Shown in pieces: positions 5,484 through 11,477 of a stretch of DNA of 11,477 bases. Origin of the DNA: Thermodesulfovibrionales bacterium (GTDB lineage: Bacteria; Nitrospirota; Thermodesulfovibrionia; Thermodesulfovibrionales; Dissulfurispiraceae); contig JAJOKM010000075.1 of NCBI GenBank assembly GCA_021129835.1, positions 1 through 11,477 on the forward strand, given 5' to 3'. The number at the start of each line of letters is the position of its first letter. The first letter of the stretch is position 1. The notes beneath the pieces were generated by a model, which saw only the letters and a list, made by a program, of their open reading frames with translations, made no database searches and was not told the DNA's origin. Both the position numbers and the translations under genes were made by a program.

Positions 5484-6434
5484 ATGTTGTCCTTGATAAT
5501 TTGGGGAATGGTTTTTGTAGTAAGTTTGGCTGTTTTAATAAAGGCTGCCGATTATTTCACGAGTGCTGCCGAGAAGGTAGGTAAATCCCTTGGCATACCT
5601 CTTTTTATCGTTGGTGTTATCATTGTAGCTATTGGGACTTCCCTGCCGGAACTCGTAGCGGGCGTAATTGCCGCCTTTGAGAATGCCACTGAGGTAGTGG
5701 TCGGAAATGCTGTAGGTTCAAATATAACTAACATCCTGCTTGTAGTCGGCGCCGCAATCGTCGTCAGTCGAAAGATGAGCTTCGATTATCAAGTCTCTAA
5801 AGTTGACCTGATCTTTTTTCTCGGCTCTGCTCTCTTGTTGACAGCAGCCATATGGGATGGTGTCTTTACTCTCGTAGAAGGCGTGCTGTTTCTATTATGC
5901 ATAGCTGTTTATTTAATAACGATTGTTTTTCAAATGAGAAAGGATCCGCCTGCGCCAGACAGCGCCGAGTCGGCGAAGTTTGACTGGAAAAATTTTGGTA
6001 TACTTATTGTCAGTGCCGCCTTTGTTTATCTTGGCGCCAAGTTTACGATTTTGGCCCTTGTCGAGCTATCTATGGCATTGAATATAGGAAAAGAGATAAT
6101 AGCCCTTAGTGCGGTGGCTCTGGGAACTTCATTGCCGGAATTGGTAGTGGCTATTGTCGCGGTCAAGAAAGGTATGCCAGGAATGGTTGCCGGCAATATG
6201 CTCGGATCAAACATCTTTAACGCCCTGGCTGTAATGGGTCTCCCCTCTTTGGTTACGGCCCTGGTTGTGCCACCTTCTATACTAATCTTCTTTTTGCCGG
6301 CGATGCTGGCGTCAACATTGCTCTTTTTCATATTCCTAGTTCGGCGCAAAGAGGTCGTCAGGTGGCAAGGTGTTTTGCTGCTGATCGGCTATGTTGCCTT
6401 TATTGGGATGGTATTTGGTGTGGAGGTTTTATGA
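5484..6434 (+). CDS. CaCA-family calcium/sodium (YrbG-like) antiporter
   Basis: A 316-residue inner-membrane exchanger of the CaCA superfamily. It has about ten hydrophobic segments in two inverted halves, split by a short hydrophilic loop (about 151-168). The alpha-1 repeat has GTSLPE (51-56) and GNAVGSN (74-80). The alpha-2 repeat has ALGTSLPEL (212-220) and GNMLGSN (237-243). The ion-binding glutamates E56 and E219 and asparagines N80 and N243 are kept. Length fits the bacterial YrbG type. ATG 5484 has no ribosome site at normal distance. A GGAG at 5463-5466 serves instead a 7-codon frame beginning at 5473, which overlaps this start. The gene lies between the terD terminator and the convergent HAD gene. 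The family suggests calcium exchanged for sodium or protons, but the ion is not proven by sequence. Confidence 0.92.
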   Translation: MLSLIIWGMVFVVSLAVLIKAADYFTSAAEKVGKSLGIPLFIVGVIIVAIGTSLPELVAGVIAAFENATEVVVGNAVGSNITNILLVVGAAIVVSRKMSFDYQVSKVDLIFFLGSALLLTAAIWDGVFTLVEGVLFLLCIAVYLITIVFQMRKDPPAPDSAESAKFDWKNFGILIVSAAFVYLGAKFTILALVELSMALNIGKEIIALSAVALGTSLPELVVAIVAVKKGMPGMVAGNMLGSNIFNALAVMGLPSLVTALVVPPSILIFFLPAMLASTLLFFIFLVRRKEVVRWQGVLLLIGYVAFIGMVFGVEVL

Positions 6435-6486
6435 AAGGTTCCAGGTTCGAGATTTAAAGGCTGTTAACTTTGAACCGTGGAACCTT
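6435..6486. repeat. AAGGTTCC inverted repeat between convergent genes
   Basis: AAGGTTCCAGGTTC (6435-6448) and GAACCGTGGAACCTT (6472-6486) pair with one bulged base around a loop of 23. Further AAGGTTC-related units follow on the minus strand to about 6507. The hairpin spans the junction of the converging antiporter and HAD genes and might end transcription from either side, but no good T-run touches it. The minus-strand gene reads through the right arm. Confidence 0.45.
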
Positions 6487-7333
6487 CTTTAAACCTTGAA
6501 CCTTCTTTTTTGGATTCAGGTTTCATTGCCGGGTCGGGTGTTGAGTCTGTCCATCTGATTACGGCCGTTAAGATTTCCTCTGCCGCCGTTATCCCAGGAG
6601 AGTCAGTAAAGCGCAGAGCCATCTCATTTGAAGTCTGCCGGTAACGGTCATATAATTCGCCGTGTTGTGGGCAGAACGAATAGCTGGCGCCATTTAACAT
6701 CTGCAAATCAAGAAGAGAATCTCCGGCTGCAAAGACTTCCCTCTCTCCAGTCCTATTCAATATCTCTTTAACCGCAGCCCATTTATTCACCACCTTTGGG
6801 ACTAAATAAAGCTTTCTCCCCTGTGTTGAGACCTGCCAGTTTTGTTTTGCTGCCCAATTATCGAAGCAGCGCAACTCATCAAAAGGGGTCTTGGATCGAT
6901 CTATCAGGCAGTAAAAAAACAACTGGTCCGCTTCTTTGATCTGCTCAATCCAACCACTGGTAGTGATTTTACTAAATTCCTTAATCAGGTCGTCAGTCGG
7001 CAGGCAGTTTTGTCGCAGCTCTCTGTCGATTTTTTGGCGGTAAGTCTGATCTACTGCTCCATTAATCAGCAAATTTCCGCCGTTAGAAGCTACTACGTAT
7101 TTAAGGGATACTTCATTCTGGAAAAATTGTATCCGCTGATACTGCTCAATTGTCCTGGTGGTGCATGGCACAAACAATATTTGGGCGGCAATAAATTGCA
7201 CCAGCTCTGCTGCCCGTAGTGTCATATATGAAGTATATCCGCCTTGTTCAACCGCTTTTATCGTCACATGGTCTTCTTTTAGGAAGCGATCTGAGTAAAT
7301 TAGAGTGCGGTCGAGGTCACTCGCAAACAGCAT
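6464..7333 (-). CDS. HAD-superfamily phosphatase with C2 cap (ter-associated)
   Basis: A 289-residue soluble hydrolase expected to remove phosphate from a small sugar or nucleotide-like metabolite. Motif I is DLDRTL with nucleophile D6 and acid/base D8. Motif II is in PCTTRT (56-61), and motif III is K184 in VNKWAAV. Motif IV is AAGDSLLDLQML (202-213) with D205 and D209. The C2-type cap lies between residues about 85 and 175, as in Cof-like phosphatases. Last gene of the four-gene operon, starting 3 bases after the StiP stop. The GGGG run upstream of ATG 7333 can act as its ribosome site. The final 20 or so residues are rich in Lys, Glu, Ser and Arg and come from the AAGGTTC repeat, so the native enzyme probably ends near residue 265. 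HAD enzymes recur in ter biosynthetic operons; the substrate is unknown. Confidence 0.88.
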   Translation of the reverse strand: MLFASDLDRTLIYSDRFLKEDHVTIKAVEQGGYTSYMTLRAAELVQFIAAQILFVPCTTRTIEQYQRIQFFQNEVSLKYVVASNGGNLLINGAVDQTYRQKIDRELRQNCLPTDDLIKEFSKITTSGWIEQIKEADQLFFYCLIDRSKTPFDELRCFDNWAAKQNWQVSTQGRKLYLVPKVVNKWAAVKEILNRTGEREVFAAGDSLLDLQMLNGASYSFCPQHGELYDRYRQTSNEMALRFTDSPGITAAEEILTAVIRWTDSTPDPAMKPESKKEGSRFKEGSTVQS

Positions 7334-7336
7334 ATC

Positions 7337-8512
7337 CTACCCCTTCTCGAGATTTTTAATCGAGTTGATAAGCCCGCAGCAGGAATAAGCCATGTCTGGG
7401 TATTCCTCTACGGGTACGCCTCGTTCTTTGGCCAGCAGTAAAATATGTCTCAGGTCTGGGTGGTCAGGGTTCTTAATCAACACCTTCCACGGCACGCGCC
7501 GCAGCAGCACACGGGTTGTTTCTCCCACTCCAGGCTTGATGAAGTTAATATGCTCAATATTGAATTTTCTTTTAATCCCGGATATCTCTTTAAAGCCACT
7601 CCAGGCGGGGGATGAATCGAGACCGATGGACGGGTTGTTATTGATTATCCTGGTTACCTCCTGATCAACAACGTCGAAATAATCTGTTATTTGGTCAATA
7701 AATACGTAGGAGAGGTCTTTATCCGCTAACTCCGGATAGTACTTGGCTCCATGGAAGTCCATTTCGCCGATGAGATCTTTGCGGTAAACAGTACGGGATA
7801 CCAGACCACAGACAGTTGAATTCAGACAGGCGCTTGGGATCAAGAAGTCATCCCTGGTTCCAAAAATGTGGGCGCAGTAACCGGGATCGGCCAATACAGC
7901 TATAGAGTGGTCAAGAGGGACAGCGTATTTTTGTTCGAATTTTTCCAGTGAGGTGATCAGCTCTTTGGTGATGACCCCCTTACCCGTCCAGCCGTCAATG
8001 AATTGTAAAGAACAATCTTGGTGTTGCCGTAGTATGTAAGAGATGGCATTTTCATCCAGCCCGCGGTCGCGGATAATGGAAATGCTGTAATGGGGAATAT
8101 CTGCGCTATAGAAATGTTGGATGTATCGTTTAATTAAGATTCCGATTGGGGTGCCGGCCCGAGCCAGAGAAACTAACGCCAATTTCCGTCCCCGCAGGCG
8201 GATAATTTGTCGCGACACGATGCCGGTAGCCAGGGCGATGCGGTAAGCACTAGCCCCGAGCGATTCATAAAAAAGGTCAATATATTCGCTTGTCGGATAA
8301 TACTCGATAGGCAGCATTTCCGAATAGTGACGGCCACTTTGAATCGCTTCTTCTCTCTCGACATTGCCCTGTTCCTGAAGGTAGTCACCGAGGTCTTTAA
8401 GGAGGAAGACGACATCCTCTTGAATATAGCTGCCAATCATGGCAGGGGCCGGAACAACAGGTAGGCGGTGGAGATGATGATTAAATGAATTAGGTCTTTT
8501 GCCTGCGGACAT
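7337..8512 (-). CDS. StiP-family protein (PRTase_1 domain plus C-terminal PELOTA-like RNA-binding domain)
   Basis: A 391-residue soluble protein of the family annotated as cysteine protease StiP, which comparative genomics reinterprets as a phosphoribosyltransferase. Counting from ATG 8512, the start of the domain is GSYIQEDVVFLLK (27-39). Then come HYSEMLP (62-68), SLARAGTPIG (115-124), FIDGWTGKGVI (171-181, a likely PRPP-type loop), LADPGYCA (207-214) and DFHGAKYYPE (252-261). The C-terminal 70 residues begin with KPGVGETTR (326-334) and LLRRVPW and fit the PELOTA_1 domain, an L7Ae-like RNA-binding fold. The TTG at 8554 would overlap the upstream gene by 35 bases. ATG 8512, 7 bases after that gene's stop, is a simpler start. 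Third gene of the operon. Protease activity should not be assumed from the name. Confidence 0.88.
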   Translation of the reverse strand: MSAGKRPNSFNHHLHRLPVVPAPAMIGSYIQEDVVFLLKDLGDYLQEQGNVEREEAIQSGRHYSEMLPIEYYPTSEYIDLFYESLGASAYRIALATGIVSRQIIRLRGRKLALVSLARAGTPIGILIKRYIQHFYSADIPHYSISIIRDRGLDENAISYILRQHQDCSLQFIDGWTGKGVITKELITSLEKFEQKYAVPLDHSIAVLADPGYCAHIFGTRDDFLIPSACLNSTVCGLVSRTVYRKDLIGEMDFHGAKYYPELADKDLSYVFIDQITDYFDVVDQEVTRIINNNPSIGLDSSPAWSGFKEISGIKRKFNIEHINFIKPGVGETTRVLLRRVPWKVLIKNPDHPDLRHILLLAKERGVPVEEYPDMAYSCCGLINSIKNLEKG

Positions 8513-8519
8513 GGTCGAA

Positions 8520-9887
8520 TTAAGCCCTTTCGGTCTGCGAAATATGTGAAACAAAGGTTATATTTGCGATTCCCAAGCCGTTGAGCGCTGTTACCAGCGG
8601 CTGCACCTGCTCGGGCGATGTATCCCTCTCCCAAAAGATATATATATCATCATAATGCCCGGGTTTGATGTTATAGACAAAGTTTTTTATCTCTGGCCGG
8701 TATGGATCATAAAAGGCCAGCGACTCTTTTACTGCATATTCTGGCCCTGAATGGGGATAGACCGGGCTCCTTGTGGTTGATTGCACGCAGACTCCTTCGC
8801 CCATGTGATCTGCGATACAGAAAGGGATATACATAAATTCTCCTGTTCCCAGGCATAGAGTATTTCTGCCTTTTCTGGTAGAGCGGAGTTTTTCACCCAA
8901 TTTCCTGGTTTTTATTTCCAAGGAATACAGGTCGTTGGCATCAATACCAAAACGTCCGGTATAGCGAAGATATGACAAATTAGTACTACCATGAATCTTA
9001 ATTTCATCCCTCAAAGGTGCCGAGATCATCTTCACCAGCGGGAGCCTCATTCTGTAGTCTGAATTTTTCCGGTGAGAATTATTGTCGTTTACAGGATTAT
9101 GCAGAGAAGTTCCAGATATCGTAAAGCTGCCGGACAGCAAGGAGACTACATCTATTTTGACGCCCAATTCTTCTTCAGCCAGCCTATATTTTTGCCTGGC
9201 AGCCGCCGAACGCCAATCAAGTATAACTAAAACGATATATCGCCGCTGGGGGAATCTTTTTTGAATCGCCCTAATTATATTTAGTCCGGAATTACCAGTG
9301 GTGATTTCGTCATCGACTAGTACAATAAAATCTTTGTCCTTAAATAGGGACGGTTCAAGGACGAGACACTTCTGCTCTGGTGCATGACAGTGATCTTCGG
9401 TAAAGTAAATGGCATCATAAACACCCGGCAGGTCTTCTCTGGTGGTATGTAAATAATTGGAGTTTTCTGCAAAACAGGCATATACCGACTGTCCTAGTGC
9501 AGTTGCTGTTTCAGCAAATCCAAGAAATAAGGCCTTGCCGTCAAAGTTAAAGCGTGGCATTGCTGAGCAGACATCAGTATCCCCCAGTGACAATATCCTT
9601 ACGACATCATCAATTTTTGATTGGTCAATCGGCAAGCCCAGGTGGTCGGCAAGACGGGAGGCTAGCAAAAAACCGGTCAAGAACGGTATTTGAGGCCTTA
9701 CTGGGATATGTTTGCCGATAAGCTTGCTTACAAAGAGATACCTTCGTTTAGAGTTATCCCTGGCCGCCATAGAAAACACGTCCTCGAGAAACAGGGAATA
9801 GGGGTTGTGGTCAATTATTACAGTGGCATGAAAGTTGTCTAATATTTTATAGATTTTCTTTTGCGTGGATAATATGGATGTAGTCAT
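8520..9887 (-). CDS. Phosphoribosyltransferase with TRSP domain (PRTase_2-TRSP)
   Basis: A 455-residue soluble enzyme of the ter-linked PRTase_2 family. The PRPP-binding signature is VLVDDEITTGNSG (189-201), hydrophobic strand then DDE-TTG. Other conserved blocks are GFAETATALG (123-132), the early RPQIPFLTGF (64-73) and ILDWRS (222-227). The C-terminal half contains TTRSPVYP (371-378), the Thr-Arg-Ser-Pro that gives the TRSP domain its name, with GTGEFMYIPF (347-356) before it. It would attach or remove a phosphoribosyl group on an unknown base-like substrate. The ATG at 9887 overlaps the aldolase gene by 41 bases, so coupling is likely; its own ribosome site is weak (AGAAG). The gene order aldolase-PRTase-StiP-HAD is coherent for one pathway. 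Confidence 0.9.
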   Translation of the reverse strand: MTTSILSTQKKIYKILDNFHATVIIDHNPYSLFLEDVFSMAARDNSKRRYLFVSKLIGKHIPVRPQIPFLTGFLLASRLADHLGLPIDQSKIDDVVRILSLGDTDVCSAMPRFNFDGKALFLGFAETATALGQSVYACFAENSNYLHTTREDLPGVYDAIYFTEDHCHAPEQKCLVLEPSLFKDKDFIVLVDDEITTGNSGLNIIRAIQKRFPQRRYIVLVILDWRSAAARQKYRLAEEELGVKIDVVSLLSGSFTISGTSLHNPVNDNNSHRKNSDYRMRLPLVKMISAPLRDEIKIHGSTNLSYLRYTGRFGIDANDLYSLEIKTRKLGEKLRSTRKGRNTLCLGTGEFMYIPFCIADHMGEGVCVQSTTRSPVYPHSGPEYAVKESLAFYDPYRPEIKNFVYNIKPGHYDDIYIFWERDTSPEQVQPLVTALNGLGIANITFVSHISQTERA

Positions 9888-11025
9888 AGTCTTCTTTTAA
9901 CACCCCGTATATTTCTGACATAGTCATTATTTTTTTGGCCCAGCGGGCATGAGGCCTTACTTCATTCATCTTGTTATTGTAAGCGCTTCTCAGGACGCCG
10001 CCATTTCTGTTATGACGCACTATGTCTGCTGCGTCGGAATATTCCTCATGTGTCACGACATGCAAGGCCTGCACCAATGTAATATGCTTGGGGTGGATGA
10101 CTGTTTTGCCGATTAACCCGTTGACCCTATCCAACATAACTTCCTTTATAAGCCCGTCTATATAACTGCGGACCAGTTTTTGGCGCAGCTGTAGTCCAGA
10201 TGCACCGTATTGTTCCTGAAACGGACTCTGCCTGAGTTGAGACTTTAATACCCTGGATCCCGGGAAAAAGTACTCCCACACAGGGCCGGAAATGACATAA
10301 TCCGCCTCTGGTCGGCTGAAAATATTGACTATATCAGCGATGCATTCCTTTATTACCACGATGTCATAAATAGTAAATTCAGGGCTGCGGCGGATTCCGT
10401 AATGACCACACAGGTCTGTGGCGCCGATTCGGATGTTCAGAGTCAAGTCTCTGTAGGCGTCTAAAACATCCTTGATCTTCAACAAATGAGCAACCCTTGT
10501 TTCTGACCTGATTGTGCCGAAATCCTCCAGTATTGGCATCCCATAAAGAGGTCGCGGCAAGAATTCATTGACCCGTTTTAGTTCCTCAAAATATCGCCAT
10601 CCGTCAGTTGCCTCGAATTTGGGAAAAACAAAACCGGTCAACACGGTGAGGGACGATCCAAGGACGGTCAAAATCCTTTTCATCTGTTCTAAATTACGCA
10701 CCCGAACGAAAATAAAAGGAGGGTGAGTGGCCTCTTTTTCTTTAGCTTTGTGCCAAACCGTCAACTGGTGGATTAAGTTGTGCTCGGCCTGGACGACATC
10801 CTGGTCACTGACTGCATCTTCTAAACAGACAATAGTGGATATAAGGCCTGGCAGCAGCGAGTTAAAGAATTTGTCAAGGATTTTAGGTGCGCTGGCCGGC
10901 ATGTATAGCGTGGCTCCAAGGGCATAAGCCAATGTTTCACGGTTGGTGGTCAGAAGCGTTTTTGCTGGCAGCCGAAAAAAAAGGGCCTCCTTTTCTTCGG
11001 GGCATAAATAATCAAAATAACTCAT
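9847..11025 (-). CDS. HpcH/HpaI aldolase / citrate lyase beta-like protein (ter-associated)
   Basis: A 392-residue TIM-barrel enzyme related to CitE and HpcH, a family that cleaves or forms carbon-carbon bonds with a metal-bound enolate. Visible motifs are CLEDAVSD (67-74, the CitE LEDSV-like metal site), FVRVRN (106-111), GFVFPKFE (131-138), PILED (164-168), RIGATDLCGHYG (199-210) and GKTVIHPKH (306-314, the CitE GK-IHP block). It is longer than stand-alone CitE (about 290), mainly in the C-terminal half, as is usual for the ter-operon form. ATG 11025 has AGGT about 5 bases upstream. It is the first gene of the minus-strand operon and overlaps the PRTase gene. The substrate is unknown; a sugar-like or keto-acid building block for the proposed nucleoside-like product is inferred from context. 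Confidence 0.9.
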   Translation of the reverse strand: MSYFDYLCPEEKEALFFRLPAKTLLTTNRETLAYALGATLYMPASAPKILDKFFNSLLPGLISTIVCLEDAVSDQDVVQAEHNLIHQLTVWHKAKEKEATHPPFIFVRVRNLEQMKRILTVLGSSLTVLTGFVFPKFEATDGWRYFEELKRVNEFLPRPLYGMPILEDFGTIRSETRVAHLLKIKDVLDAYRDLTLNIRIGATDLCGHYGIRRSPEFTIYDIVVIKECIADIVNIFSRPEADYVISGPVWEYFFPGSRVLKSQLRQSPFQEQYGASGLQLRQKLVRSYIDGLIKEVMLDRVNGLIGKTVIHPKHITLVQALHVVTHEEYSDAADIVRHNRNGGVLRSAYNNKMNEVRPHARWAKKIMTMSEIYGVLKEDYDYIHIIHAKENL

Positions 11026-11249
11026 AATCGACCTCGTTTTAATTTAACCGGGTAGATGGCAGTCGAAATCTGGCGTGAAGACCCGGCAAGACAAGGAAGA
11101 ACACCGTTTTCCATCATAATCTGACGAATTAACAAAAAACAACGCACTAAACACTTAAATCGAAAATCACTCATCACTCATCCCTTATCTAAAATATCTT
11201 CTGCCCATCCTTTCTTCTGTAACTACTTTTTTGTTATTGCTCTTCCCTT
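11026..11249 (-). other. Leader region of the aldolase-PRTase-StiP-HAD operon
   Basis: No gene is visible in these 224 bases. They must hold the operon promoter. A short tandem ATCACTC occurs at about 11167-11181. Confidence 0.5.
11113..11142 (-). promoter_or_regulatory. Possible promoter of the four-gene ter biosynthetic operon
   Basis: On the minus strand TTGTTT (11137-11142), an 18-base spacer and TATGAT (11113-11118, five of six to consensus) would start transcription about 80 bases upstream of the aldolase ATG. No other good box pair stands out in the leader. Confidence 0.35.
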
Positions 11250-11355
11250 GTCATTGCGAACGAAGTGAAGCAATCTGGGCGGGATTGCCACGCCCTTCGG
11301 GCTCGCAATGACATTTTCATTCCCCTTTTGTGTGCTGAAAGCATATGTAGGTTTC
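11250..11355. repeat. Dispersed palindromic repeat, right copy
   Basis: GTCATTGCGA (11250-11259) and TCGCAATGAC (11303-11312) are perfect inverted ends of a 63-base hairpin-forming element. Similarity to the left copy at 1-92 continues to 11355, past the palindrome. This is the widely scattered TCATTGCGA-type intergenic element seen in many bacterial genomes. It is non-coding. Confidence 0.75.
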
Positions 11356-11422
11356 GTAGTGCACAGTATACAGAGAGAAATAACATAATTACCTCCGCCT
11401 TGTCAATTCACTCTCTGGTTTT

Positions 11423-11471
11423 CCAGCAATTCTCGGTAAGTGTCCAAAAAGCAGGCAAAGCGATAAAATAT
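11423..11471. repeat. 49-bp direct repeat, right copy
   Basis: Matches 3448-3496 at 48 of 49 positions in the same orientation, 7975 bases away. Six more bases remain before the window ends, so what follows on the right cannot be seen. Between 11356 and 11422 I see no gene. Confidence 0.85.
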
Positions 11472-11477
11472 CAAGAG

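Noticed and set aside
4984..6349. Minus-strand open frames opposite terD and the antiporter
   Set aside because: They mirror strongly conserved plus-strand genes and have no recognisable motifs of their own.

Overview
The window is bacterial chromosomal DNA with tightly packed genes. It has two unrelated parts. The left part (about 1-3500, all on the minus strand) is housekeeping. It holds dCTP deaminase (dcd), OMP decarboxylase (pyrF) and a chorismate-utilising PabB/TrpE-type enzyme, overlapping or nearly touching as one operon. A small two-cluster ferredoxin follows behind its own near-perfect sigma70-type promoter. The low-potential ferredoxin and the many dispersed intergenic repeats (TTCACGGTT, TAGGTGTTAGG and AAGGTTC types, plus a TCATTGCGA...TCGCAATGA palindrome) suggest an anaerobic bacterium of the Nitrospirota or Desulfobacterota sort. 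This placement is an impression, not a proof.

A tRNA-Phe gene (3543-3618) separates the two parts. To its right lies a compact Ter (TerD-dependent) stress system. Two TerD-family genes and a CaCA-type cation antiporter run on the plus strand. Facing them on the minus strand is a four-gene operon: a CitE-like aldolase, a PRTase_2/TRSP phosphoribosyltransferase, a StiP-type protein (PRTase_1 plus PELOTA-like domain) and a C2-cap HAD phosphatase. This gene set matches the ter-linked biosynthetic module that comparative genomics (Anantharaman, Iyer and Aravind) predicted to make a nucleoside-like metabolite. Here it is reduced: no ATP-grasp, TerC, TerA, TerB or von Willebrand-type partner lies inside the window. 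The antiporter sits where a membrane partner such as TerC would be expected, next to TerD proteins whose family binds calcium.

A 49-bp direct repeat (48 of 49 identical) brackets the Ter part at 3448-3496 and 11423-11471, with the left copy just upstream of tRNA-Phe. This suggests the module arrived, or can leave, as a unit, although no integrase or transposase is visible. Gene-free stretches above 300 bases are 3335-4033 (repeat, tRNA and the long leader of the terD genes) and 11026-11477 (operon leader plus repeats).
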